Shown here: positions 34,701 to 47,363 of the stretch, piece after piece
How positions within the stretch are numbered: the first letter of the stretch is position 1
Layout of the letters: each line of letters starts with the position of its first letter
Source: Pontederia crassipes
Taxonomy: Eukaryota; Streptophyta; Magnoliopsida; Commelinales; Pontederiaceae
DNA: 64,000 nt
Direction: 5' to 3'
Assembly (NCBI GenBank): GCA_030549335.1
Contig: CM060187.1
Location: 59,106,203 to 59,170,202 of the forward strand
Translations under genes and position numbers: made by a program
Notes under the pieces: model-generated
Seen by the model: only the letters and a program-made list of their open reading frames with translations
What the model was told of the DNA's origin: nothing
Databases searched by the model: none

Positions 34701-34920
34701 CACCTCTAAGCTCCTCCCACATGGTGTCCCGTAGTGATGCAAAGCAAGGGCCATATACACATGAAATAAGGTAGTCCCCTCCGTCTCCCCGCCCACGCAG
34801 GTGTGCCGTCTGAGAGAATCTCGCCGACCACGAATGGACCAAGGAGAAAGAATCCGCCCTCCAGCCAATGATACAGTCACCGGACTGCCCCACCGCATGA
34901 AGAGAAAGGTGCTCCGTCAA
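31755..34920 (-). CDS. L1 ORF2 (endonuclease, RT, zf-RVT), broken
   Basis: ORF2 nicks target DNA and primes reverse transcription from it. Pieces in order: endonuclease 34920-34333, linker 34281-33781, RT fingers and palm 33931-33257, RT with YADD 33408-32239, and zinc-binding C-terminus 32368-31853. Overlapping frames mark several frameshifts. The endonuclease lacks its N-terminal strand and the catalytic Glu region. No RNase H is visible. Confidence 0.8.
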
Positions 34921-36767
34921 AAGGTCCTCCCCTGATCTGCCCGTCCATAGCTCCGTGCCGGGCGACGCTTATGACTGCCGTGGAAGAGGTGTAGAGGGCG
35001 GTGCAAGCCCATCCTCTTAGACATCTCCATACAAGGGCGGGACCGTCGACGAGTATGCCGAAATCCGGCGGCCTCCGCAACATGTTGTACCTCTTCCTCA
35101 GATCTCCCCGCTAGTGGAGCCTCCTCGGCGGCAGGTTGAGGGCCTTCCACATGTGACTGCATCTCGACAGGTTGGGGGCCCTCCACATGTGGCGGCGTCT
35201 CCGCCGGCTGCTGCACCTCAGGCGTGACTGGTTGTCGCGGCGGCGTCGCTGTGGACCCTTGTCGGCGTCGCCGGTACTGGCGGGAAGGAGGCGTTCTTCC
35301 TGACGTCGACGTCGGCTCCAGGTTCTCCAGGAGGGGGGGGGTGGCCGTCAGCGAGGTCAGGGCACGGTGGTGTGGGGGTCGAAACACTCTGGCGGGGGCG
35401 AGGGCGTGTTGGTGACAATGGCGGATGGTCGCCGGAGGACGGTAAGGCTGCATGGCTTCGCCGGCTCGAGGGGGGAGATGAGAGAGGTGGACGGGTCGGG
35501 GCAAGAGTGCAACCCGAGGCCGTGGTTGGGCTCACTGTCGCAGACGGCTGGGTGTGGGCTCGGCTGGGTGTGGACTGGGTGCAGACTCGGGCTTGGACTC
35601 GGGGCGGGTGAGTTTTGGGGGATTGGATTAAGTTGTGGTTCGGGGAGATGGGTTCATTGGGGAGGGCTGAGTCTGCGCAAGAGTGGGCGTCGGATTCGGG
35701 AATGTGGTCGATTCGGGAATGTGGTCGATTCGGTTCAGATTATGGGTCAGGGTGTGGGCGATTGGGTTTGTATCAGGTTGGTTTAGGGCATGGGTATTAT
35801 GAATTTGAAATTGGGTACGGCTTGTACCCTCCCCCTGTGCGCACAGTGTCAGGCCAGTCTGGCCAGCAGGCCGCGACCAGGCTGTTGACGGAGGTGGCCT
35901 TGGAACACGGCCGGCGACCATGTCAGCCCACGAAGCTCCTCCGTCAGAATACGTCAGGCGGACGATGAAGCTGCTGTCGCCGGCGAACAGAGTCAGTGCT
36001 GTGGGCCGGGTGCCTTCCGGATGGAGTTCGACGACAATAGTGGTGATGGACAACTCCGGCAAGTCGAGAGTCGGGAGGATGACGGAAATCGGGGTGCCGA
36101 GGAGCCTTGCCACCGCCATGCCGACCTCCAGATGCTGCAAATGAAGTTGAAGGCCGTGGATATCCACTGCGCATCGTCGTCCAGGTGGAGCTGGTTGTGC
36201 GCCGTCCCCTGGTCTCCACTCTCGCCATGAAACAGAGGTGTGTGGCGGCATGATGATCGGCGCCGCGAGGAGCCTCTCTCTCTGTTGTGCTGACCCCGGG
36301 ACCAGCAGCCACAACGAAGGTGAAATGCGACCTAGGTGGAACGGCGGTGAGGCACCCACGACGGTGATGACCACGGCACGAAGAGACGATGGATCCACAG
36401 GTCCACCATTCACCTCGCCGACAACACATCTGCGAAGCGTGTCGACCCCCTGCTGAATTTTCGACGACCAAGGGACGAAGAGGGAGGCTGCCGGAGCCAC
36501 TGGTGTGTGGGAGGTGCTCACCGTCCGCCGTTGTCGTGCTGGGGGCGCCGCGGTTGGCCGTGCGCCCGGAGCCCGTGGACACAAAGACCTTCGATGCCCA
36601 TCCCCCCTACAGCAGAGGCATTTGAGAGGACCCGGGCAGGAACGCGCGAAGTGTCCATCCTCCAGACGTCTGTAGCATCGCGTCGCCGTCCGGGGATTAC
36701 CGCGGGCAACTGGAGTGCGAGACAGGGTAGTCCAACCATCAGCGTAGCGAATCTCCCTGCGATGCAT
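34920..36767 (-). CDS. L1 ORF1 protein (DUF4283-like with zinc knuckle), broken
   Basis: The zinc knuckle is near the start: CYRRLEDGHFARSC, a degenerate knuckle, then CLCCRGDGHRRSLC, a clean CX2CX4HX4C. After it comes ASPPFHLGRISPSLWLLVPG with AVDIHGLQLHLQHLEVGMAV. A Pro/Ser/Thr-rich tail follows with a repeated PPHVEGPQPVE and SHVEGPQPA unit. ORF1 proteins of this type bind the L1 RNA. At least one frame change separates the conserved part (35628-36767) from the tail (34917-35504). Confidence 0.7.
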
Positions 36768-36860
36768 GTGAACGTGATGGCGGCACTGTTGTTCGTTGGT
36801 TGACGTCGTAGACGGGGGTGGCGCCTCCGGCAGAGTCTACCGGGGGTGCTGCGATACTAG

Positions 36861-39360
36861 AGAGATCTATGCCATGTTGAAGCCTATCAAGCAAGTAAAT
36901 TTTGCATTGATGGACCCAAATAAATGGAAAGATTGATAATATATACAACCCTATGCATGATTATTTTCAGTAAAAATAGAGATGGAAACACGCACGACAA
37001 AGTTTCATACATTAGCATATGTGGAGCTTGCCAATATCTTTTCTTTGTAGTAATGCAGGTAATGCTTTAATATTGATAAATCATTTAGTTCATGTTGGTT
37101 GGTGATTCTCTTTGCTATTGAGTTTCTACTACATTTTCTCTATCAGCTATCTTTTTTCAGTATGAACATAAGTTGTTGATATGGTAGAAGCAAAAATTCT
37201 CCTTCCAACACTTTTCAAGATACAACATGATCTGCTCTATTCTCGACAGGTATATGTTTCAAGTTTTTTCTTGTGTGTGGAGTGCTTAGGATGTCATTGT
37301 TAGTATCTTAATAGATGAATAGTTAACCGGGTATGTTTTTCTAGTTAATCGAACTCGGTCTTCAGGTTTCAGGTGCTGCTCATGAACGGCAATTTACCAC
37401 CAAATGTCACAAGAGTTTCTGTCTTTTGCAGTGGCTGCAATCAAAGATCAAACAATGTGAATAATGTGCTTGTAGCTTGTGCTTGGTACTGTGCAGCCAT
37501 CATTTTCAGGAAATAACACCAATGCTTCATCGCAATGGTGTCTTTAGAAATGTTTAGTGCTATACTTTTGAAAATTTTGACAATCAATATGACTTGGATG
37601 ATTGATCAGGTTGCGTTGAGCTTCTCATGGATGTCTTATTAAGATGTTTGCTTTGTGAACTGTTCCGATCATATGGCACAAGTGTCACATTTTTTTTATC
37701 CTTTGATTTCAATCGTAGTGCGTCCAGAGCACGCCTCCGTTTTCGTGCGTCCCATTTGACGTTGCGTGTGGACGTCGACTTCACCCCAAAAAACATTAAT
37801 GACGCCATTAACTTTCTGGTGCTGGGGTCTCTGCATTTTCCACTTTGTCATCATGCACCAATGCATATCAACAATCAGGATTTCGACTTCAGCGATTCAT
37901 TCCATCCAAACTTATATTTTGGATTATTATATTTTCTGATAAGCTGATTGGAAAATCAAAGTGTTGATCTCTGCTGAAAAAAAATACAATTTGAGTTTCA
38001 AATATTGATCCAAAATCTCATTTTCTAGACACTGTATTATTCTGATTTTTGTAAGAACATGTTACAGTGATATACACCGGATTCTTATCGGACTGATAAG
38101 TTGTGTTTTTTTTTTTAAATTTCTTGTACAAGTTGTTGAACTCTTTGTGATAAAAACAAGAGAAGAAAGATAAGATGATAATTTGAGATGGCTTACATTT
38201 TCTATTGTCTTTTTAAAACCAACTTCCACTTAATTAATTGTCAATTGCACTGACATTTGGTGTGGCAAATGTTAAGACTCGTCGCAGTGTTGACTTCTGA
38301 AGCAACTCATTAATAATCTGTCTTGATTTCCGCAAATTGGGCATGGTTTAGATCTGTCCAAGACTCCAAGATGCCTTAGTACAAAGAAACCAGCTATTAG
38401 TAAACTTATAACATGGACAACGAGGACTACTTGTATGAGCATGACTGCAAGGCAAGATAGATTCTTTCTTAAACTTAATTATCTCATCATATTAGCCCAA
38501 TAAAAAATTATTTTTGCTGATTTTTTTTGTGATTAGGCAAGGTGGATAAGGACAGACTCCAGCTATGGGACCTTTTTACAGTACTGGAGCCCTATGATAG
38601 GAGACTTCTTCTCTGGCAATAGTGGGGTTTCATACAGTACATGCCAAGATCTTCATGTGGCCCTTAATTTGGTATCATGATCTGTTCTTGGCATCCTCTA
38701 CCTGCAGAATTATGTTATTGGATGAGCTTGATCTGATTAAGAGCTCTGAATCATTTTCTTCCCACAGAAGCATCAATGCTTGTACACATTGTATGGTTTA
38801 TTAGATGCATGTATTATTTCACATTTAATAACTAATCTCTCCACATCGTTTCATATGTATGTATATATTACGAAGGGGCAAATAACTGTGTAAAAGTCCT
38901 AAAGATACAGGTAACTTGTTGTAGCGTGATACAACTGTAGCAATTAAAAACCTGATCGAATTGTAATCAAAATTATGAATAATATTATTTATGGGTAATC
39001 TATACGTGTAAGCCAAAAACTAATTTACGAACACATAAACGCAGCTTGTTGAGATACATTATCCCCTTCTTAATTACTGTAGCATCCTATTCGTGTGGCG
39101 TCGGTAGCAGCCTATAAGCAAGTGGAAAGTTGCTTTCATCTACAAGTCTATGCCATAATGATAGTATATTTTTATTTGTGCACTTGATTCCTTCTTATTG
39201 TTATTCTCAGAGGACCAACCAAATCAAGCTCATGCTAATAAATACCATCAATAAGTGAAGTCGATCATAGTCGTCGATTGATCCCATGGTCCATATTGTT
39301 CGGCTGCATAAAGTATTGACACCTTTCCCATTATTGATCTGCTTACCCTGGTTCTTTCTC
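36861..39360. other. Intergenic DNA upstream of the peroxidase gene
   Basis: No supportable gene. Short coding-like patches are seen, for example KDRLQLWDLFTVLEPYDRRL near 38545-38620 after an acceptor-like context, and GCVELLMDVLLRCLLCELFR near 37612-37670. Neither has a recognised family. They may be exons of a decayed gene. Confidence 0.3.
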
Positions 39361-39374
39361 ATTGCCCCTCTGTG

Positions 39375-39382
39375 TATATATA
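39375..39382 (+). promoter_or_regulatory. TATA box of the peroxidase 21 gene
   Basis: The octamer tatatata lies 61 bp before the ATG at 39443, which would place the transcription start near 39405-39410. It is the only TATA-like run close to the ATG. Confidence 0.6.
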
Positions 39383-39442
39383 CATCTACATATCAGCATT
39401 GGAGGCCACCACCCTTCAAGTCCCAAGTATCACTGAAAGGAC

Positions 39443-41014
39443 ATGGACTTGAAGTCAAAATTAGCTGCTCTCTTGTTACTCTCATCTCTTTGCATCCATG
39501 CCACCTTGGGTATCCTTCATCCTACTTTATCCTGATTCCTCTGTCTCTTTGAATCTAAGAGGAGTGTCCTCAGATTTTGTTTGATTATGTGATTTTATCA
39601 TGTTTGGTAGACTGCAGTAAAGTAATGTGCAAAATATAATGCAGACTAATCAATCTATTGCAACAGGAGCAGGGAATTTGAGCCTAAACTACTACTCAAA
39701 GAGCTGTCCGAGAGCAGAGGAGATCATCAAGGAGCAGGTCAAGAAGCTTTACTACATCCATGGCAACACCGCTGTTTCATGGCTCAGAAATCTCTTCCAT
39801 GACTGCATGGTGGAGGTCAGATAAATTTCTTTGCATGCAGTTGCAGTAACCATACCAAGAAAAAAATGAACTACGTGATCTGATGATCTCTGTTCTTGCT
39901 TCCAAAAAGGTGTACTAAAATGCCTGGCTTGTTATGAATGTTTCATTGTTGCTTCAGTCTTGCGATGCCTCGCTCCTTCTGGAGACGACCGCCACCGTGC
40001 TTTCGGAACAGGACACCGCCAGGAGCTTTGGCATGAGAAATTTCAAGTACGTCAAGACCATCAAAGATGCACTGGAGCGCGAGTGCCCTGCCACGGTCTC
40101 TTGCGCGGATGTGATTGCACTCTCTGCCAGAGATGGTGTTGTCATGGTATGCAATTCTTGAGCTTTAAAAGTTGGTGCATTTTAGATTTAGATTGTTGGC
40201 ATTACATGGCATCAACTGGCCTATACGCCGAAGTGATCCATGATCATCGAATCAATTCGACGCGATTTCCCTGGGTGTCTCTCATTTTAAGTTTTACTTT
40301 TTTTCACTTCCTTTGCTAAGCAAGCTGCATAGAATTCTTCACTTCTGACTTGATTACAATGCCATGGCTGATAGCTTGGAGGTCCATACATCCCTATGAA
40401 GACTGGTAGACTTGACAGCAAGAGGAGCTACGCCGGAGTTGTGACCGAGTACGTACCCAACCACAATGACACCATGTCCTACGTGCTCTCAAAGTTCCAA
40501 TCCATAGGAATCGACACAGAAGCAACAGTAGCTCTTCTAGGTATGGAAGCTTCTATCTTGTGCTCTCTTTTTCCATCTGTGATAGAATTCTGATCTCCTC
40601 ATGTTAATCTCAGGAGCTCATTCCGTTGGCCGAGTCCATTGTACGAACCTTGTTTCTAGGCTCTACCCCGAGGTTGATCCAACTATAGATCCGCAGTATG
40701 CCGAGTATCTTAAGTTCCGGTGCAAATCTCCGAATCCCGACCCAAAGGCGGTGCTGTACTCGAGAAATGACCGTGAAACGCCGATGATCATCGACAACAT
40801 GTACTACAAGAACTTGTTGAAGCACAAGGGGCTGTTGCTTGTGGACCAGCAGCTGGTTTCAGATCCTGCCACCTCTTCCTATGTGGAAAAGATGGCTGCT
40901 GATAACAACTACTTCCGTAGCCAGTTTGCAAGGGCTCTGCTCCTGCTATCAGAGAACAATCCACTGGCTGGTGACCAAGGAGAGGTGAGGAAGGACTGCC
41001 GTTATGTCAACTGA
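39443..41014 (+). CDS. PRX21: Class III peroxidase, peroxidase 21 type
   Basis: A secreted haem peroxidase that oxidises phenolic substrates with hydrogen peroxide in the cell wall. Exons: 39443-39509, 39667-39815, 39958-40146, 40375-40540, 40614-41014, giving 323 residues with all phases closed. A signal peptide is visible (MDLKSKLAALLLLSSLCIHA). Distal site: SWLRNLFHDC with Arg and the catalytic His. Calcium/disulfide segment: SCDASLLLE. Proximal haem ligand: LLGAHSVGRVHC. The C-terminus GDQGEVRKDCRYVN and the block YSRNDRETPMIIDNMYYKN are characteristic of the peroxidase 21 orthologue group (Arabidopsis At2g37130), which is conserved and normally single copy. The distal motif RNLFHDCMVE departs from the usual RLHFHDCFV, as is normal for this group. 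A polyadenylation signal aataaa lies at 41031-41036. Confidence 0.94.
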
Positions 41015-41779
41015 CGTTCAGCAGGTGTAAAATAAAAGCAAGATGTTTCAATCAGGAAAAGAGAGAGAAGAAGTGTGAGAAAAGAGTTCATGTGTTTGTC
41101 ATTTGTTCTCTTTGCAAATGCCTCTGTAATCTAATTAAGAACCCATTGTATGACAAAGGAAAGATCTATCTCATGCCATCTTTCAATTTTATCTGGTTCT
41201 TTGGCTTTGGAGTTTTAGCATGTCCCTTAGGTTACAGTTTGCAAATTGCAGCTCTACCTATATGAAATTCCAGTCAATCTTTTTTACCTGAACTATCATA
41301 ATATACAGCTAATGTTAATAAAAAATATTGAGTACTAATGGATGAGGGGTCATAGAAACATATCCAAGTTGTTCTGTCAAAGGATCCAAGGATATGTAAA
41401 ACTTCTGTTGCCAAGTCGATTAAGAAGTTTAGTTGTATCGTTGCGTTGGCAAAGCACTGTTACCACGAGTTTCTCTCTCTATACATATAGGGGTAATATT
41501 TGTGTTAAGTCAATTTTATCCAATTTGCATCACCCAAGTTATTTGTTCTTGCGTCCTCTGGGTTAAAATTTCATGAATCAAGTGCATACGGTGTTGTAAT
41601 AGACTACTCCTCAAACCCTTCATTCACAACAAGCTGGTTAACTTCAACTGCTTAACAATCACAAACTACAACTCAGATGTAGAACTTTCATAGTCTCTTC
41701 TAAACATTGTAGAAGAAAAGGAGACAAATTTCACTCTCGCCACCTTAAAAACCTTTTAACCTTTCGATCAGTTGCAGGA

Positions 41780-43115
41780 TTACTCTCCAGGTGCTGAGAC
41801 TCCCTGCTTGAGTCTTTCCCTTTTCATTTTCTTTTTTGAAACAGGCTTTTTCTTTTTCGGAGGAAGGGTCTTTTGAGCATACATGTAGAGTGCGACATTA
41901 CCCGCCAGGAACAACAGCAAACCACCTCCAATAACAAGCAAGACCACCAGTCCTGGGTTCAAACCCTTGGATGATGTCTCCTTGATCACATTTCCCTGAT
42001 GATTAAGAAGATGAGTCACTAGCTGAATGAGTACAAAAGTATAAATACAAGAAAGAAGTACACATGACAGATACATGTGGAAGGAGAATGCATTTAAGTC
42101 AACAAAACGGGCAAACAATGTGCAGTAAGCACTCCCAAGCTAGTGGGTTAGGGGGAGGTGGAGGACATTATGCATGAAGCTTTCCCCCTGCTTTTTTGAG
42201 GGAAAGCTTTTTTCCCCTGTTTTCACTATGATTGTTAAACAGATACTATATATATACACATTAAAAAATGCCGATAAAGAAGAAAAAACAAACAACAACA
42301 ACAACAAAGCCTTATCCCAAATTCGGATGGAGCAAAGTAAGATGTTTACAATTATTGTCAAATAGAATATCCAAACACTTTTTTTGTGAGAGAAAAATGC
42401 ATTTGAATTACTTGAAGAGGCACAAAGCGGTCAGAATCGTATGCTTAGTTATCTAACCATATATAAGTGGCATAGCATACACTCTATCAACAGGACCATG
42501 AGAGAAAGTTCAGGGAAGAATGAGGAATGATAGTATCCAATAGTACGTAGTCCCAATAAAAGATCTGTGAGAAAACGAACGAGCAAGTTTCCACATGGTT
42601 CCTTTCTTAAAAAAATTTCGACAAGGTTAAGAAACAAAAAACTTTCGCAGGGGTCCTAATCTAGGTCTGCAATTAACTGCAAGGTCAAGTAACATCCTTA
42701 ATGGTGGCAGCACTCCTGAAAACTTCATCGAAACACACGTTACCATGCAATTAAGCAGCAAACATCATTGATGAACAGACAGTGAAAATAATAGCTACGA
42801 TGTCTGTCCAAAGATACATTTCTGAGCAGAATCCTTCAAAGATGGCTGCTTTAATGCACGCATTCCGAAGGGTGAGATCAAATGAAAACAAGCAGTGATC
42901 CAACAATATATGTTTGGAAGAAAGTTGCCGCCAGAAAAGATATCACAGTGTCAGGGGAAAAAACGCATCTTTTGTATCGAACGCCGTCAGATCCGAAGCA
43001 ATTACACAAGATCCAGGTTTAAAACAATAACACCCATCAAATATCCAAATAAAAACTAGAGGAGAACATAGAATTAAGGGAATCTTACAGCAGCATCAGC
43101 AAATTGTTCTTCCAT
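41780..43115 (-). CDS. S1FA: S1FA-type small protein
   Basis: S1FA was described in spinach as a factor binding a negative promoter element. Coding exons are 43115-43089 (MEEQFADAA) and 41995-41780, giving 80 residues. The second exon starts [20 protein letters not shown], has a hydrophobic stretch [16 protein letters not shown] that is clearly a membrane segment, and ends with the invariant basic tail [20 protein letters not shown] then KQGVSAPGE. Length and tail fit the family. The membrane-like stretch makes a simple soluble DNA-binding role uncertain. A further 5' UTR exon with a GT donor at 43242 is likely (43243 to about 43330). The gene converges on PRX21, about 770 bp apart. Its intron holds a short RTE tail at about 42290-42320. 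Confidence 0.95.
42287..42322 (-). mobile_element. RTE 3' tail fragment in the S1FA intron
   Basis: The run (caa)n followed by agccttatccca is the last part of the RTE tail. The palindrome is cut after the first half. No convincing target-site duplication was found. Confidence 0.6.
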
Positions 43116-43330
43116 AGTGTGACGAGGCTCCTTCCTTCCAGCATCAAAGAGATCAAATTTAATCAAAAGAACACAACCCAAAAAGAGAAAAACAAGTATC
43201 ACCAGGAAATTAGCAGCTCAAAAAAAAAATATTAAAATTTACCTTCGCCGAGACCCCTATAGGAATCGAGAAATGTTTGAACAAATCAGAGACGAGGAAT
43301 CGAAGTACAGAATTTTAAGAGGTCGCCTCC

Positions 43331-44820
43331 ATCTCGCACCCTTGTTTCACTGTTATTTTTTTAATGTTTATTTCTACTCGTCTTCTTAATTGCTCATAAA
43401 ATATAAATATTCGTGTTGAAACTGTTGACACGTGGGCATTCTCTATTGGCTGTAACACGTCATAAACGCCTCCGCTAAAGAACTCATTGTTACGTTTTGG
43501 ACTGGTTTTGGGCTGCCGCCTCATATGGATCGGGCCTGGACCTTGTTCAGCATTTAGGAGCATAACAAATATGTTATTTTTATTAAATTACTATCCGCGA
43601 AACAAATATAAAAATCATATTTACAAAGAACAAGATAGTTCTAAAGTTAGTGTAGACTTAATTTTACTCCTATTTTTGTGTGTTGTATTGTGAGCTTTAA
43701 TTATTTAATAAAGTTAGATATGATGGCTTAATTTAGTTTGTTATTTGAAAAGTTAGAAAGGTAATTTTGTAGATAAATATAAGTTAAAACAATGAAATCC
43801 TATAGTATTAGATGTGCTGAGTTAAAAGCACTACGGATCTTATATCACTGTACAGTTCATAATTTAAAAAGTATCGACAAAAAAATCATTTAAGTCCTTC
43901 AATCAATAAATATTTTATTTGATTAAAAGAATTTGTTTGACACATAAATACCTATTCTTCTAATAATGATTTATTGGTTTTCCGATCATTTGACGAAAAT
44001 AATAATTTCTCCAAAGTTGTTAGAAGTATCACATATAAATTCTTTCATACCCAGCATTTTTATCCAAGTAATATTTCTTTGACAATTACGCTAAATAGTA
44101 AATAGACCCTACTTTCCCTTTTTGAGCAATATTTCACGAGTTACAAAATACTACTGTGTCAATCTACTAACAATAAGTGGACGGTGCTTTGAGGGTGGAT
44201 AATAATTTTGGTCAAGGAATAGTGAATAACAAATTGTAACAGTTGGAGATTTAATTTATTGATGAATAAAAAATGATATATTGAACATGTGTAAAATTAA
44301 TCAATTCTAGTATTATATAAGAATTTAAATAATTTCTAATTATTTAAATTTGTTGTCATGAAAAATTTTATATTCATAAAAACTCAAATATTATATATCA
44401 AATCAAATAAGGTGCAAGTTCACAACACAATATTTTTTAAAAAATAAATAACTTTCCGAAGATCAGAAAGATTCATACGCATTTATAATAAATTTCATAT
44501 AATGCATTCATGATATACAAGCATAATCAAAATCTTGATTATCACATTAATTTTTCTACTACAACAAAGGAACTATTTTAAAAGTAATTAAGCAAGCGTA
44601 TAAAATTATCTAAATAAAGTATATAGTTGAATGGTGATAAAGCAAAACCGAGAAGATGACTATAAGATAAGTTGAGAAAGATATAACAAAGAGAATAAAG
44701 TTAGAAAAAAAATATATATAAACTTTTAAGGTCTCTGAACTTCTAACCGCTAAACATTAATAAAGAAACAATAATATTTTCATGTCAAACTCTATTTTTG
44801 GTTTCATTTACAAAGCCAAA
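43331..44820. other. AT-rich intergenic DNA upstream of S1FA
   Basis: No supportable gene or named repeat is seen. The first 250 bp may hold the S1FA promoter. Confidence 0.5.
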
Positions 44821-47080
44821 CACTGTTCTGCAGTGGCCCACTCCTCTATTACATCTGAACCTGATGCTGCTTTGCATAAACTTAGTCTCGTTCATCCTAC
44901 CTTTGGAGAAGATGATGTAGGTCCTCAGCGTTCATGACAAACTGTTAATTTGTGAGGTACACGACGAAGGATGTGTTGGGCACCATAACTCAGAAGAGGA
45001 GGAAGTTGACAAATGTTCAGATATTAATACCGCTTCAGATGTCAAATATCCTGAACTAATAATAACAACAACAAAGTCTTATCCCACTAGGTGGGATCGG
45101 CTACATGGATCATACGACGCCTGATCCATGTTCATGAGATTCGACAGGGTTTTACGCTGACTGTCGGGACCTAACACAATCCTTCTATAACGGGAATAAA
45201 ATCGCTCTGGAGGGAGGATTCAGAACATGTAAAAACGAGGTAGACATCTTTGTAAAAACGAATTTGGCCATGCTGTTCAAACACCAAATCCATCAGTAGA
45301 CATCTTTGTTTAGCACAATGGTCTTGGACCTCTTGGTGTCATGGCTGCGCCAATGTCAAATGAGGTGAAGCAGGGAGACATGCAGTCTGCAAGTACAGTA
45401 GCTTCTAAGTTCTGAACAGATGGAGAATCAGTGAACAACAGAAGGCAAATGAAAAGTTTCAAGTGACATAAGACGAAAGCTAAGCAAGATGAGAATGAGA
45501 AAGAGCTGAATTAAGTACATCAACTCTGCATCTATCATATCTCACTTATGATCAGGTAGCTTCATTGCCTCATCTTTGAATGAGAAAACATCAAATATAA
45601 ACTTAACATTCCTAAGAGCTTCTATATCGCAATGTTTCATATTCTACTGATTTTTCAACTGAATTTTATCCTTTTTTCCATTAAGAAATTCTCTTCTGAT
45701 ATTTTGGAGAGCCCTGTATCAAAGTAGATGGTTCAGATTTCCTAACTATACATATCCAGAAACTGTGATACTCAAAGCATATGTATGATGCATCTCTCTT
45801 TTAACATGAAATCATTCCATCTTTTCCTTGAAATTACTGCCTTAAGTGGATTGCATTATACGAAAACAATTTTAACTTACAACTCAAATGGCTTGGAAAC
45901 TACTGATATTCTTGAACAGGTCAGCTCTTTTTATCTTGCTCATACAGAAAATGCAAATCACAAGATAGTGATGCATTGGTATCATTATTTAAGGTTGTGT
46001 TTTCATGATTTCACCTTCAATATATAAAGTTGTGATTATGTGATGTACTCTGACAAACCAAACTTTTCCTACTCAAGCCAACAACAGTGGGCACTTTTTA
46101 ACCAACTGGTAAAACAAATATGTCAAGTTCATCATGGTGGCATGCTTTGTCCTTGAGAAGCACAATGACCTTGTACCACAACTTTCGCACAACTGGACAG
46201 CGGGTCGTGTCCACTGTCCAAGGGTCATGGGATCTTAGTAGTCCCATGTTCAATTCTTGAAATCACCATCGTGTCTAGGGTTTATCATTTACGCTACCGT
46301 CCTAACATTAGATCACTATGACCGAAAAAAAATGTCAGTCTCAAGAAAAAAATTGCTAGGCCTAAAAACCTCTATTCTGCTTCTTTTCATTTCAAAGAAA
46401 TGGAAATGGAGGTCTTGAAGTACCCAACTACAAAGATCCATATTGTAATTTTCAGATGATTGGTTATTGGTGTATATTTTGGAGGCATACTTAGCACTTG
46501 ATTTTAACAAGCTCCGATCCTATTTATCAATGTGTAATGTATTGGCTTCCTAGTCTGTATCAGCATGCCTCTTTCTAACTTAATGCACATTTCTTTAATG
46601 ATATGAGAAATCACCGGTCTTTCTAATACTCATCAGTACATTCTGATTTCTAGTAACTTTGGTTTTACCTAAATATGCAGATAGTTCTTGTGACTTGTGA
46701 GTTTTGTTCCAAAAACTTGGCACAATAGCTCAATTTTCTCCTCAGGGTTATTCTCGTTGCTGTTGATCTTAATCTTAATCATATGTCTAATTCAGATAAA
46801 TCATCATCCTTGTCTGATCATTCAAATAGCAGGCAACTTCGGTTCCTCTCTGGTGAACCTCCTATGGGGTCAAAAAAAAATGCCACAAAAGCCTCCTCAT
46901 ATAGAAAATGTGGTCTCAACTAGAACCATAATCATGTGGTTCTCTGGGCTTCAAAAGGAATGCAAGTACGTAACAAAATTTGTCGGATGGTTCACTTGGC
47001 TGGAACAATCTGAATTGCTCTTCAACTCATCTTTGTTGGTGCATTTTCTGCGCAGGCTTTAAATTTGATGGATAGCCACT
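44821..47080 (+). pseudogene. Scattered coding-like pieces, perhaps a decayed gene
   Basis: Plus-strand strings that look coding: SEPDAALHKLSLVHPTFGED (about 44860), HDEGCVGHHNSEEEEVDKCS (about 44960-45040), and DKSSSLSDHSNSRQLRFLSG followed by EPPMGSKKNATKASSYRKCG (about 46795-46910). They are in different frames and separated by noncoding DNA and a mini-RTE. I do not recognise the family. Chance cannot be excluded. Confidence 0.25.
45056..45187 (-). mobile_element. Mini-RTE, 5'-truncated
   Basis: The 3' tail and hairpin are joined directly to the RTE 5' region at ggcgtcg/tgatccatgttcatgag, and the copy stops within the 5' part after taacacaatcctt. The internal joint differs by a few bases from the copies at 27346 and 60881. 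No clear target-site duplication was found. Confidence 0.8.
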
Positions 47081-47353
47081 GTGTTGGAAGGTTATGAATA
47101 TTGTGAGTGTGGAACATTTTAAGTCAATTGATCGAGAGCCTTTATAGTTACAGTTGCTGAGTGCCTACAAATATGGGATGCAGTAAGGAAGCAGTAATAT
47201 TTTTTTATCAGAAGGAAAGTAGAAGGAAGGTTGCCAAATGAAGACAAAAATCACTGGGTGCTAAATATCTAACGAAGTGAATGGGTACCTAAGAATATGC
47301 ATTCCCTGAAAATCAAGGTTTAAGTTTTTTTAGCCAACTATGAATTCTACTTT

Positions 47354-47363
47354 ACCCCTCAAA
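47354..47363 (+). mobile_element. Micro-insertion stub (10 bp) with exact 14-bp duplication
   Basis: The insert acccctcaaa lies between two exact copies of atgaattctacttt (47340-47353 and 47364-47377). It carries the CTCAAA tail seen in the other stubs. Confidence 0.55.

Larger units (their letters stand above)
31570..36860 (-). mobile_element. Large L1-type LINE, nearly full length, inactive
   Basis: From 5' to 3' on the minus strand: ORF1 with an N-terminal conserved domain and zinc knuckle; ORF2 endonuclease (GDFNVTLDID, FSDHIPLLW); RT (GPDGFPVFFYREFWPLI, VRQGCPLAPMLFVLAVDALT, LLQYADDAVFFIE); and a zf-RVT tail (LKVKIFAWLLRHRRLLTRRY, CVLCDEVEEDITHLFYDC). The 3' UTR matches the copy at 10889-11269 and ends ttcttctaaaaaaaa. 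ORF2 is spread over several frames, so it has a handful of frameshifts. The endonuclease N-terminus seems deleted near 34920. The body is far more GC-rich than its surroundings. Confidence 0.88.

Noticed and set aside
34379-36625. Plus-strand open frames over the large L1
   Set aside because: They are antisense shadows. High GC keeps frames open on both strands, and only the minus strand shows endonuclease, RT and zinc-knuckle motifs.
41780-42118. S1FA read as a 112-residue single-exon protein
   Set aside because: The first 41 residues are intron. The conserved MEEQFADAA start lies in a separate exon at 43089-43115, joined by clean GT-AG borders.
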